The notes beneath the pieces are model-generated. The model did not search any database, was not told the DNA's origin, and saw nothing but the letters and a program-made list of their open reading frames with translations. Positions 15,091 to 22,155 of a stretch of 24,917 nucleotides of DNA are shown piece by piece. A program made the translations under genes and the position numbers. The DNA is from Clostridiales bacterium (lineage in GTDB: Bacteria; Bacillota_E; Sulfobacillia; Sulfobacillales; JAIMBI01): NCBI GenBank assembly GCA_027318915.1, contig DAHVOH010000049.1, forward strand, positions 1 through 24,917, in the 5' to 3' direction. How positions within the stretch are numbered: position 1 is the first letter of the stretch; the number at the start of each line of letters is the position of its first letter.

Positions 15091-15585
15091 TCAGTGCGAC
15101 GCATCGGAACGGCCAAAGGCCGCGTCCGGGTCACGGGACGGGATCGTGCCCGCCCCCGCCTTGCCCCGTCGACCCAGCAGAATGTCTTCGACGGTCGACA
15201 CCGCGTCGGGGGCCCACTCCATCAAGCGCTCCCAGAAGTCCCCGCCGTCCACCGAGAGCACCCGGACCCGCTCGCCGCGTTGGACCAAGAACCCCACCGG
15301 CTGAACCGAGACACCGGCCCCGCTGCCGCCACCGAAGGGGCGCGTGCCGCCGGGTCCGTCCCCGATCTGATATTCGCCGCCCCCGGCGGCGAAGCCGAGG
15401 GACACGCGGGAAAACGGAATAATGGTCGAGCCGTCCGCCGTCTCCACCGCCTCCCCGACCACCGTCGTCACGTCAATCATGCCCTTGATGGATGCCATCG
15501 CCGTCTCCATGAGCCCTTGGATCGGGTGGTGCGGGGGTGGCGCCGTCACGTCGCGTCCGGGCGGAATGGATGCCTGGGGATTCAT
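15091..15585 (-). CDS. gerW: Sporulation protein GerW (YtfJ family)
   Basis: GerW/YtfJ is a spore protein needed for germination with some nutrients. The sequence shows GLMETAMASIKGMIDVTTVVGEAV, the strong TIIPFSRVSLGFAAGGGEY motif, a Gly-rich stretch (FGGGSGAGVSVQPVGFLV) and VRVLSVDGG, all typical of the family. There is a Pro-rich N-terminus and a short disordered tail; the length of 164 residues is normal. AAGGAGGT sits five bases upstream of the ATG at 15585, which decides against the longer upstream frame. It lies next to a ytfI-like gene, as in B. subtilis. Confidence 0.92.
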   Translation of the reverse strand: MNPQASIPPGRDVTAPPPHHPIQGLMETAMASIKGMIDVTTVVGEAVETADGSTIIPFSRVSLGFAAGGGEYQIGDGPGGTRPFGGGSGAGVSVQPVGFLVQRGERVRVLSVDGGDFWERLMEWAPDAVSTVEDILLGRRGKAGAGTIPSRDPDAAFGRSDASH

Positions 15586-15642
15586 GGCCGACCTCCTTAC
15601 GCGTCTTGGGGCCAACGGCCTCAACCTGCCGCCGTCCGCCGG

Positions 15643-16173
15643 TCACGTCCGCAACCCCTGGCCGACGGCGCCCATAATGTGAGCGGCTTGCCAGTGAAAT
15701 ATACCCTGCGCGTCGACGGTCAGGGACGCCGGGCCCCAATCCGGGGCCACTTCCCAGCCGACGGCGTCCCGGTCCCGGTGCGGCAGTGCCGCCGCCAAGA
15801 CGGCCTGCAGGCACCCCACCGACAGGGCCGTCGACGCGGCGTCGCCCGTAGACATGCGCGCATGGATGAAAGCGCGGTCCACCGTGGCCCGGGCCGCCAC
15901 GGCGCCCACGATAACGAGATAGGTGTGAAATCCTTTCCAGGCGGCGCCCGGGTCCCACCGCCTCGGCGGCTGACCGGAGCGTCCGACGGCCGGCGGGTGG
16001 AGGTCAAGAAACCACGTGTGATGGCCACACCAACGCCAAAATCTCACGCGGACGTCGAGACGATGACGTCCCTCACCCGGTCGGATCGCCACGTCGACGC
16101 TGAGCGGCGAACACCATGCCAGACCGGCAATTCCCGCCCAGATGCCCAGACCCGCCAGCCATGCCGTCCACAT
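15643..16173 (-). CDS. DUF2953 protein, YtfI-like
   Basis: The 176 residues begin with a membrane helix (LAGLGIWAGIAGLAWCS), followed by a beta-rich segment (LSVDVAIRPGEGRHRLDVRVRFW). After a linker comes YLVIVGAVAARATVDRAFIHARMSTGDAASTALSVGCLQAVLAAALP, the FIHARMSTGDAASTAL signature seen in DUF2953 proteins. In B. subtilis the homolog ytfI directly precedes ytfJ (gerW), as here (57-bp spacer). Function is unknown; the link to gerW suggests the spore envelope. AAGGGG lies 11 bases before the ATG. Confidence 0.82.
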   Translation of the reverse strand: MWTAWLAGLGIWAGIAGLAWCSPLSVDVAIRPGEGRHRLDVRVRFWRWCGHHTWFLDLHPPAVGRSGQPPRRWDPGAAWKGFHTYLVIVGAVAARATVDRAFIHARMSTGDAASTALSVGCLQAVLAAALPHRDRDAVGWEVAPDWGPASLTVDAQGIFHWQAAHIMGAVGQGLRT

Positions 16174-16217
16174 CCGCCGTCGGGCCCCTTCGGGTAGGAT
16201 GCCCGCGAGTCCGGGCG

Positions 16218-16790
16218 TTATTCTGCCTCGACACCGTCCGACGGCGCTTGCCCTTCAGTCGGCGGGGCCGGACCGGCGTTGGGCGGCGGCGGCAGCTGTT
16301 CCAGGCTGTCCAACCCCAGCATTTCAAGAAAACCCGGCGTTGTGCCATAGAGAATCGGCCGTCCCGGGGTCGCCTTTCGCCCGACCTCCTGGATGAGGCC
16401 GCGCTGGGCCAGCGTGTCCAACGCATAGTCAGACCGCACCTGGCGCAGTTCGTCCACCTCCAGCCGGGTGATGGGCTGTCGGTAAGCCACGACCGCCAAG
16501 CACTCCCACAGGGCGTGCGAGAATGTCTCGGGGCCGCGCGCACCCTGGTTCGCGGCCACCCAGTCGGTCAATCCGGGAACGAGCACCAGCCGAATCCCGC
16601 CCGCTGCCCGCCGAATCGTCCAAGGGAGGTCCGAGAGCCGCCGCAGGGCGGCCTCCACCAAGTCGGGAAGCGCATCAACCTCCAGGTCCAGCCAGCGCGC
16701 CGCCTCATCCAGCGGCACCGGATCACCGGACGCAAATAAGAGGGCCAACAGCCGGTCTTGCCGGACCCGATCGGAAGCCGCTTCACTCAT
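16218..16790 (-). CDS. scpB: Segregation and condensation protein B
   Basis: ScpB is the winged-helix (kite) subunit of the Smc-ScpA-ScpB condensin that organises the chromosome. Two winged-helix units are visible: RLLALLFASGDPVPLDEAARWL and, after GGIRLVLVPG, the very conserved ALWECLAVVAYRQPITRLEVDELRQVRSDYALDTLAQRGLI with GRPILYGTTPGFLEMLGL. The length (190) is typical. The ATG overlaps the scpA stop by four bases (ATGA), and GGAGG lies five bases upstream. Confidence 0.95.
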   Translation of the reverse strand: MSEAASDRVRQDRLLALLFASGDPVPLDEAARWLDLEVDALPDLVEAALRRLSDLPWTIRRAAGGIRLVLVPGLTDWVAANQGARGPETFSHALWECLAVVAYRQPITRLEVDELRQVRSDYALDTLAQRGLIQEVGRKATPGRPILYGTTPGFLEMLGLDSLEQLPPPPNAGPAPPTEGQAPSDGVEAE

Positions 16791-17479
16791 GGGGTCCTCC
16801 GGCCGCGCGACCGCCTGAGACCGACCCACTGCACTCTCAGCGGGCCAAAGGGGCGCTCCTGCTGCAAAGAAAGGTGCTGCCGGCCCCACAGCGCCATCAC
16901 CACCGTAAACGCCTCCACACCCTCGCGCCGTCCCCAGTGCGCGGCCAGTTCCCTCCATTCGATCCCGTCCGGCCGCCCGCGCAGTCGCCGCAGCAGGGCC
17001 ATACCACGTCGCCACCAGGTCCGGGTCGGAACCACCACCGTCGCGACGGCCGGCGGCCGCCGGGGCCGGCCCGTCGGCCACGCCAGGGCCAGACGCCACG
17101 GCGTCGCATCCCGCGGAGGCCTCGGCGTGGGGTCCGGCCAGCGCGGAGGTCCCCCGAGGCCGGGCGGCGTTTGCAGCCACAGGTCACGCAAGAGGACGCC
17201 GGCCGTCTCCAGCCAGGGTGCTCTCAGTCCCGGAGGCGATTCGGGAGTCTCCTCCGTCGCCTCCGGGAACAGGGCCTGACCTTTGCGGCGAAGGATCCAG
17301 GCGGTGTCCGGCAGCTCTTCGGCCACTTCATCCACACTCGCCACCGCCTGCCATTGCACGCGGCATTGGCGGACCAGTTCGGTGGCACTGAGACCCAGAG
17401 GATCCACGCGCCGACCCTTCAACCCGGCCACCAATTCGCCCAGGCTTCCCTGATAGCCCTCAAGCTGCAGGGACCGCAT
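16787..17479 (-). CDS. scpA: Segregation and condensation protein A, divergent
   Basis: ScpA is the kleisin bridging the Smc heads. The N-terminus LQLEGYQGSLGELVAGLKGRRVDPLGLSATELVRQ parallels the usual 'F.GPLDLLL.LI....I....I'. WILRRKGQALFPE takes the place of 'LL.IKSR.LLP'. The C-terminal winged helix reads VEAFTVVMALWGRQHLSLQQERPFGPLRV. The sequence is shorter (230) and more diverged than most, with a Pro/Arg-rich middle. The ATG at 17479 (or the TTG at 17482, with GGAAGG nine bases upstream) fits the family beginning. Assignment is secured by coupling to scpB. Confidence 0.85.
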   Translation of the reverse strand: MRSLQLEGYQGSLGELVAGLKGRRVDPLGLSATELVRQCRVQWQAVASVDEVAEELPDTAWILRRKGQALFPEATEETPESPPGLRAPWLETAGVLLRDLWLQTPPGLGGPPRWPDPTPRPPRDATPWRLALAWPTGRPRRPPAVATVVVPTRTWWRRGMALLRRLRGRPDGIEWRELAAHWGRREGVEAFTVVMALWGRQHLSLQQERPFGPLRVQWVGLRRSRGRRTP

Positions 17480-17913
17480 CAAGCATCCCAACCTTCCCCG
17501 CCCACTCGCCGCATCGCGCCCCGGGGGCCGCCGCACCGAGACGAGCATCGGCCGGCTTTGAGACCCGGGGGTAGGTGTCTGCGTGCCCACGCCTTACCGG
17601 CCCCGACTCCGGCAGGATGCCTCCCGACGGATCGAAAACCGCAGCGGCCGCCTCCTTCGCCGCCCGCGACGGCGCGACCCCGGTCAGGGCCAAGACAGAC
17701 GCCGCGCGCAGGACCGCGCCCAGGACCGACGGCCGTTCGCGACACTCCGCCACCGTGCGACGTCGTGACCGAAGCCCGCGGAACGACCCGGTCTCGACGA
17801 CGCTCCGGAGAGCGGCGTCCCGCCGACGACGTCCATGCCCCGTTTCTGCCGCCGAGTCATCGCCCGCCGAGCCGCCGTCCGGCGGTTCCGGCCCGGGTAG
17901 GCCGAGGACCGGC
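17480..17913. other. Gene-poor stretch with a weak leader-like reading frame
   Basis: No confident gene lies in these 434 bp. One minus-strand frame has coding-like composition (third-position GC clearly above second-position GC by hand count over about 60 codons near 17640-17820). It reads VLGAVLRAASVLALTGVAPS followed by AAKEAAAAVFDPSGG, reminiscent of a secretion signal and the start of a D-Ala-D-Ala carboxypeptidase. It then decays and runs into scpA, ending at 17460, and lacks a good start. A second frame ends in a TGA that overlaps the scpA ATG. This could be a decayed dac-like gene or chance. Confidence 0.3.
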
Positions 17914-17919
17914 CTACCC
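17895..17919 (-). terminator. Hairpin spanning the lysA stop codon
   Basis: GGGTAGGCCG and CGGCCTACCC form perfect 10-bp arms around a five-base loop, with the TAG stop of lysA (17916-17914) inside one arm. No T-run follows. It probably marks the lysA transcript end or protects it, though it could equally be a bidirectional block. Confidence 0.55.
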
Positions 17920-19206
17920 CAGTTCAGCTTCCCGTCCCCGGTCGAGGTCTCCCAGTTGGTCCCAGTCCAGCCGGTCGACCCACAGGTGGTGGCGGCCCTC
18001 TTTGACCGCCACCACCGGCGGCGGAGGCACCCGATTGTACTGAGAGGCCATCGCGTAGTTATAGGCGCCCGTGTCAAGCACCGCCACCAGATCACCCGGT
18101 TCGCACAATCCCAGTCGCTCGGCTTGAATAACGATGTCGCCGCTCTCGCAGTACCGTCCCGCCACGACCACCACGTCGTCCCCGCCGTCCCGCTCCATCA
18201 CCCGCTCGGCATGATAGCGCGCCTGGTAGAGGGCCGGCCGAATATTGTCGCCCATGCCTCCATCCACCACCACGAACACACGCCCGGTCCCCGTCCGTTT
18301 GACGGTGCCCACCCGGTAGAGCGTCAGTCCCGCCTCGGCTGCCACGGAACGCCCCGGCTCGGCCGCCAGCTGGGGCGCTGCTAAACCGGCGGGTGTCTGC
18401 TCCCGAACCCTGCGGCGAACCACATCCAGGAGAGCGGCCGGGTCCGGAGGGTCCTGGCCGTCCTCGGCGATGCCCAACCCCCCGCCGATGTCCAGAACCT
18501 CGGGCCAGAAGCCATGGTGCTCATACATCTCCGCCGCGAACGCCATGACCCGATCCACCGCCACTCGGAATGGCTCCAGCTCCAGGATCTGCGATCCAAT
18601 ATGCAGATGGTAGCCTGACAGATGAACGCCCGGCAAGCCCAGCGCCAGCTCCACAGCCGATTCGGCCGCCCCGCCCTCAATCGCCCAGCCGAACTTGCTG
18701 GCGCTGTGACCGGTCACGATGTAGCGATGCGTGTGGGCTTCGACGCCTGGTGTCAGCCGAAGCCACACCGAGGCCACCGTGCCGGCCTGGCCGGCCAGCC
18801 GGCTCAGCTCCTCCAGCTCAACGTCGCTGTCCGCCACGATGCGCCCCACGTTGGCCGCCAGCGCCAAGCGCAGCTCAGCCGGTGACTTCAGGTTGCCGTG
18901 GAAAGCGATGTCACCGCGGGGCAGATTGCCGGCCACCGCCGTCAGCAGTTCGCCGCCGGACACGACATCCAATCCCACCCGGTGCTCGCGGAGCAGTTCC
19001 ACCATGGCCCGGCAGAGAAACGCCTTGCCGGCATAAAAAAGGCGGCCATCCGGACCGACGGCCTCCTTCCAGCGGGAAAGACGGTTCTCTAAGGTCGCCA
19101 CGTCCATGACATACAGCGGAGTTCCGTACCGCGCCGCCAATTCGCCCAGATCCACCCCACCCAGGATCAGTCGCCCGCCCGCATCGCGCTCCAGCGTATC
19201 GGCCAC
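17914..19206 (-). CDS. lysA: Diaminopimelate decarboxylase
   Basis: LysA is a PLP enzyme that decarboxylates meso-diaminopimelate to lysine. The PLP lysine is K61 in LFYAGKAFLCRA. Also present are GLDVVSGGEL, YHLHIGSQI, the phosphate-binding LDIGGGLGI, AAEPGRSV, VVDGGMGDNIRPALY, the partner-subunit YCESGD and DTGAYNYAM. The length (430) is usual. I start it at the GTG at 19206, which has GGGGAG seven bases upstream. An ATG at 19239 lies in the centre of a terminator palindrome without a ribosome site. In B. subtilis lysA also lies next to spoVA genes. A terminator just upstream and a 237-bp leader suggest attenuation control. Confidence 0.94.
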   Translation of the reverse strand: MADTLERDAGGRLILGGVDLGELAARYGTPLYVMDVATLENRLSRWKEAVGPDGRLFYAGKAFLCRAMVELLREHRVGLDVVSGGELLTAVAGNLPRGDIAFHGNLKSPAELRLALAANVGRIVADSDVELEELSRLAGQAGTVASVWLRLTPGVEAHTHRYIVTGHSASKFGWAIEGGAAESAVELALGLPGVHLSGYHLHIGSQILELEPFRVAVDRVMAFAAEMYEHHGFWPEVLDIGGGLGIAEDGQDPPDPAALLDVVRRRVREQTPAGLAAPQLAAEPGRSVAAEAGLTLYRVGTVKRTGTGRVFVVVDGGMGDNIRPALYQARYHAERVMERDGGDDVVVVAGRYCESGDIVIQAERLGLCEPGDLVAVLDTGAYNYAMASQYNRVPPPPVVAVKEGRHHLWVDRLDWDQLGDLDRGREAELG

Positions 19207-19219
19207 AATCCATCTCCCC

Positions 19220-19248
19220 AAAAAAGGCGCTCCGGCCATGGCCGGAGC
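19220..19248 (-). terminator. Intrinsic terminator immediately before lysA
   Basis: CTCCGGCCATGGCCGGAG is an 18-base perfect palindrome (19230-19247) extended by one G-C pair, followed by CGCC and six T on the minus strand. It is the only hairpin found in the window with a proper T-run. Confidence 0.75.
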
Positions 19249-19391
19249 AGCTCAGAAATGCGCCTGTTCCGAGGCTATCACGGCCTTTGCGCGGGGTCAA
19301 TCGCCAGCGCCGATGCTCCGGACCGCGGTATTCTCCACGGGCGTCAGACGGCGCGTACCGTACACACGGGCCCCGCCGGTCAGGGAGTCTC

Positions 19392-19416
19392 TCCCTCCTC
19401 GCTGCACCGGGAGGGA
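19392..19416 (-). repeat. Hairpin downstream of spoVAEA
   Basis: TCCCTCC and GGAGGGA form 7-bp arms around an 11-base loop, 27 bases after the spoVAEA stop. It overlaps an alternative GGGAG/CTCCC hairpin, so it may belong either to the spoVA 3' end or to the lysA leader. Confidence 0.4.
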
Positions 19417-19443
19417 CGCGCACCCCTCTGGTGGTGTGTTGTG

Positions 19444-20004
19444 CTAATCTTTTTGGGCGTCCCGGCCCAGGAGGGCGGCCAGAGCCGCCCGGGTCGCGGG
19501 CGCGCCCCGCCCGGGAGCGTCCTGCCCGGCCATCTTGCCGGGATCCCCGAGACCGATGACCGGCACCTCGGTCCGCCGGAGCACGTCCACCGTGTCGCCT
19601 TTCAGCACAGTCCCGTCGGGATGGCCGGTTTTGTCCACCGCGCCGCTGATGAGATCCGCATTCCGATCAACCGAATAGACCGGTCTGACGCCGGATACCG
19701 GCTCCGTATTCGAGGCCACCGCCACGACACCCAAGACGTTCAACCCCGGAGCTCCCAAGAGTTGCCGCAGCGCCACTTCACCCGCACCCGTACCCGCCTC
19801 GCCGCGGTCGTCCACCATGACCACGACCGGCTCCTTCGGGGCACGCTGAATCGCTTCAATCAGCGTCGCCCCGTCGACCGGCGTCGGATTGCCGGCGGAA
19901 GCTCGGAGGGGGTGGAGGCCCAGGTCTCGGGACGCTGTGCGGATGGCCCGCCACGCGGTCTCATCCCCGTCGGTGACTACGATGACGCGAGTGTCCTTCC
20001 TCAC
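19444..20004 (-). CDS. spoVAEA: Stage V sporulation protein AE, soluble paralog (SpoVAEA)
   Basis: SpoVAEa is a soluble protein of the SpoVA system, which moves Ca-dipicolinate into the forespore and out at germination. The 186 residues match the family: RVIVVTDGDETAWRAIRTASRDLG, LRASAGNPTPVDGATLIEAIQRAP, VVVMVDDRGEAGTGAGEVAL, VLGVVAVASNTEPV, SVDRNADLISGAVDKTGHPDG, LKGDTVDVL and VPVIGLGDPGKMAGQDAPGRGAP. The GTG at 20004 has GGAGG eight bases upstream. It follows spoVAE by 47 bp. Confidence 0.92.
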   Translation of the reverse strand: MRKDTRVIVVTDGDETAWRAIRTASRDLGLHPLRASAGNPTPVDGATLIEAIQRAPKEPVVVMVDDRGEAGTGAGEVALRQLLGAPGLNVLGVVAVASNTEPVSGVRPVYSVDRNADLISGAVDKTGHPDGTVLKGDTVDVLRRTEVPVIGLGDPGKMAGQDAPGRGAPATRAALAALLGRDAQKD

Positions 20005-20051
20005 CCGTCCCGCCTCCTCTATCGTTGAGGGTGGAGCGCCGCTCCGCGGCG

Positions 20052-20405
20052 TTATGACCGTGGCGAGAAGGCCAGCGCGGCCGCCAGGCCGAACAGCACC
20101 GCCGCCTTGATGCCAGCCGCCGCCGCCGTCAGACCTCCGCTCAGGAGACCCAAAACGCCCTGGACTTTGACGGCCTTGGCCACGCCCTCCACCATGGTGT
20201 ACCCGAACCCCGGGAGCGGCACGGTAGCGCCCGCTCCGGCCCACTTCACCAAGGGCTCGTACAGGCCGACTCCCCCTGCCAACGCGCCCAGCACCACAAA
20301 CAGCACCATCACGTGGGCCGGCAGCAGCGGCGTGCGATCCACCACCACCTGGGCCAGGGCGGACATGGCCCCGCCGACCAGGAACGCAATCCCCAGCGCC
20401 ATCAT
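20052..20405 (-). CDS. spoVAE: Stage V sporulation protein AE (membrane subunit, SpoVAEB)
   Basis: An integral membrane subunit of the dipicolinate channel, 117 residues as in B. subtilis. Helices are visible at ALGIAFLVGGAMSALAQVVV, VMVLFVVLGALAGGVGLY and GIKAAVLFGLAAALAF. The conserved GYTMVEGVAKAV lies in the middle, preceded by KWAGAGATVPLPGFG. The ATG overlaps the spoVAD stop by four bases (ATGA); a second ATG follows directly. Confidence 0.93.
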   Translation of the reverse strand: MMALGIAFLVGGAMSALAQVVVDRTPLLPAHVMVLFVVLGALAGGVGLYEPLVKWAGAGATVPLPGFGYTMVEGVAKAVKVQGVLGLLSGGLTAAAAGIKAAVLFGLAAALAFSPRS

Positions 20406-21436
20406 GGCCGTGCCTGCACGTGGATGAACTCGATCGCATGCGCAATGCCGGGAATGGTCTCCCCCTGCTGGTAGCTGGTCGGCGAAAACAGCGCCCCGGT
20501 GGCCACGAGGAGCACGCGCCGCCAGTGACCTGCCCGGATTTGGGGCAGGACCGACCCGCTGAACACGGCAGCCGCCAACCCGGCGCCGGAGCCCCCGTTG
20601 TGGACATCCTGCCGATCACTGTAGAGGGCCCGCCCGCAGTCCTCGTGGCGAGCGACGAAGCTGGACACCTCCCGCTCGCCGCCGCCCAGCAAGTCCGCCA
20701 GGATCCGACTGCCCAGGACGCCCAAATCGCCGGTGTAGATACGGTCATAGTCTTCCCACGCGCGACCCACGGCGGCCCGATGGCGCAAAAGGCAATCCGC
20801 CGCCGCCGGCGCCATCGCGGTGCCCATGTCCATGGGGTCGCGGGCGCCCAAGTCGACAACCCGCCCGACCGTCACCGCCTCAATCGCGACTGCCCCCGAG
20901 CCGGCCTCCAAGGCCAAAGCCCCGGCCGCAGTCGCGGTCCAGCTGGCGGTGGGCGTCCGCTGGTAGCCCAGTTCCACGGGAAAACGGAACTGGCGTTCCG
21001 CGGCCAGATGATGACTGGCGGCCGCCACCACCACGCGCTGGGGACCGGACGCCGCCAGCAGCAGCGCTCCCAGGGCGATGCTCTCCGTGAAGGTGGCGCA
21101 CGCGGCAAACGTCCCCAACAGCGGAATTTGATGGCCGCGAGCGGCAAAATTCGTGGAGTAGAGCTGGTTGAGCAAATCCCCCGCAATGACCGCGTCGACA
21201 TCGTCGCGCGTCCAGTCGGCCGCTTGGATGGCCCGCTCCACGGCGGCCCCCGAGAGGGCCGCCTCCGCCGCCTCCCAGCTGCGCCGCCCGGCCAAGTCGT
21301 CCGTCCACACGGCATCAAAGGCGCCGCCCAACGGGCCTTCGCCTTCCTTTTTGCCGACGATGGCGGCTGCCCCCGCCACGGTGACGCCGCTGACCGCGTA
21401 TGACCCACGGGCCAGGCGGACCGCGCCCAACGTCAC
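20402..21436 (-). CDS. spoVAD: Stage V sporulation protein AD
   Basis: SpoVAD is a thiolase-fold protein that binds dipicolinic acid for the SpoVA channel. The 344 residues hold GSYAVSGVTVAGAAAIVGKKEGEGPLGG, FDAVWTDDLAGRRSWEAAE, DAVIAGDLLNQLYSTNFAAR, LLGTFAACATFTESIALGA (the former thiolase Cys region), FPVELGYQRTPTASWTATAAGA, TVGRVVDLGARDPMDMGTAM, YDRIYTGDLGVLG, CGRALYSDRQDVHNGGSGAG and LLVATGALFSPTSYQQGETIPGIAHA, all strongly conserved. The GTG start overlaps the spoVAC stop (GTGA). Confidence 0.97.
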   Translation of the reverse strand: MTLGAVRLARGSYAVSGVTVAGAAAIVGKKEGEGPLGGAFDAVWTDDLAGRRSWEAAEAALSGAAVERAIQAADWTRDDVDAVIAGDLLNQLYSTNFAARGHQIPLLGTFAACATFTESIALGALLLAASGPQRVVVAAASHHLAAERQFRFPVELGYQRTPTASWTATAAGALALEAGSGAVAIEAVTVGRVVDLGARDPMDMGTAMAPAAADCLLRHRAAVGRAWEDYDRIYTGDLGVLGSRILADLLGGGEREVSSFVARHEDCGRALYSDRQDVHNGGSGAGLAAAVFSGSVLPQIRAGHWRRVLLVATGALFSPTSYQQGETIPGIAHAIEFIHVQARP

Positions 21437-21897
21437 GCCGCCACCCCCAACAGCCAGCGGACCAACCCGACCGCGAACGCGGCGGCCATTCCATAGGCCA
21501 GCACGGGTCCCGCCACGGTGAACATCTTGGCCCCCACCCCGAGGACGGCGCCTTCCCGCTTGTACTCCATGGCCGGCGCCACGATCGCGTTGGCAAAGCC
21601 GCTGATGGGCAACGATCCGCCCATGCCTCCCCAGCGGACGATGCGGTCATACCAGCCCAAGCCGGTGAGCAGGGCCCCCAAGCCTATCATCACCACCGCC
21701 GTGGGCGAGGCGGCCTCGGAAGCCTGGTAGCCGTGGTGCTCGAAAAACATCATGACCAGCTGGCCCAAGACTGAGAGGATCCCGCCCACGACAAACGCGC
21801 GCGTCACATTGGCCGCGGCCGGAACCCTGGGTCGGTGACGGCGGGCCAACTCCTGATATGCCCGCCGGGCGGCGTCGGACGGCGGGTGCTCACTCAC
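21433..21897 (-). CDS. spoVAC: Stage V sporulation protein AC
   Basis: SpoVAC is the mechanosensitive membrane subunit of the dipicolinate channel. The 154 residues have a basic N-terminal region (YQELARRHRPRVP) and then AFVVGGILSVLGQLVMMFFEHHG, VVMIGLGALLTGLGWYDRIVRWGGMGGSLPISGFANAIVAPAMEYKREG and a final membrane helix. The GTG at 21897 overlaps the dodecin stop by four bases, which fixes the start. spoVAA and spoVAB are absent, as in many Clostridia. Confidence 0.95.
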   Translation of the reverse strand: MSEHPPSDAARRAYQELARRHRPRVPAAANVTRAFVVGGILSVLGQLVMMFFEHHGYQASEAASPTAVVMIGLGALLTGLGWYDRIVRWGGMGGSLPISGFANAIVAPAMEYKREGAVLGVGAKMFTVAGPVLAYGMAAAFAVGLVRWLLGVAA

Positions 21898-22109
21898 CCG
21901 CGCTGCGCATCCACGCCGAACGCCAACTTCACATCGACCTTGTAGCTGGCCACATGCCCATCCCGAACGTTGGCCGTCCAGTTCGTCACTTCGACCCCAC
22001 TGATGCCACGGACCGTCCGACTGGCTTCCGCCACCGCCCGCTCGACGGCATCCTGCCAACTCTGCGGGGATTCCCCCACCAATTCGATGATTTTCGCGAC
22101 CTCTGCCAC
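21894..22109 (-). CDS. Dodecin family protein inside the sigF-spoVA operon
   Basis: Dodecins are about 70-residue proteins that form hollow dodecamers storing flavin (or CoA). The sequence (71 aa) has KIIELVGESPQSWQDAVERAVAEASRTVRGISGVEV with the conserved flavin-stacking Trp44 region (EVTNWTANV), then DGHVASYKVDVKLAFGV. AAGGAGG lies seven bases upstream of the GTG. Its stop overlaps the spoVAC start, so it is co-translated with the channel genes. I know of no dodecin in this position in B. subtilis, where spoVAA/spoVAB lie. Confidence 0.9.
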   Translation of the reverse strand: MAEVAKIIELVGESPQSWQDAVERAVAEASRTVRGISGVEVTNWTANVRDGHVASYKVDVKLAFGVDAQRG

Positions 22110-22155
22110 CTCGATTCCTCCTTGGCGCGTTCAGCGCATCGGCTTCGTTTCGAGG

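Larger units (their letters stand above)
19207..19443 (-). promoter_or_regulatory. lysA leader with competing hairpins, attenuator-like
   Basis: Between the spoVAEA stop and lysA lies a 237-bp leader ending in an intrinsic terminator, with the lysA Shine-Dalgarno directly after its T-run. The terminator's first arm (GCTCCGG, 19248-19242) can instead pair with CCGGAGC at 19321-19315, giving a 7-bp antiterminator. Further up, CCCTCC/GGAGGG and GGGAG/CTCCC hairpins exclude each other. It does not match the lysine riboswitch consensus as I know it. The sensed signal is unknown. Alternatively the terminator just closes the spoVA transcript. Confidence 0.45.

Noticed and set aside
16523..18043. Long plus-strand open frame (506 codons) opposite scpB, scpA and lysA
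   Set aside because: Extremely Arg/Pro-rich, no motifs, and antisense to recognisable genes.
19290..19350. T-box-like ACCGCGG with an upstream TGG in the lysA leader
   Set aside because: The T-box bulge needs TGGNACCGCG; here four extra bases separate TGG from ACCGCGG, and I found no stem I motifs or specifier loop.
19207..19443. Lysine riboswitch (L-box) upstream of lysA
   Set aside because: The conserved core segments I know for the L-box are not present; only the general leader-plus-terminator layout fits.
22110..22155. SigG or SigF promoter between sigF and the dodecin gene
   Set aside because: Only 46 bp, and no convincing -35/-10 pair could be read.
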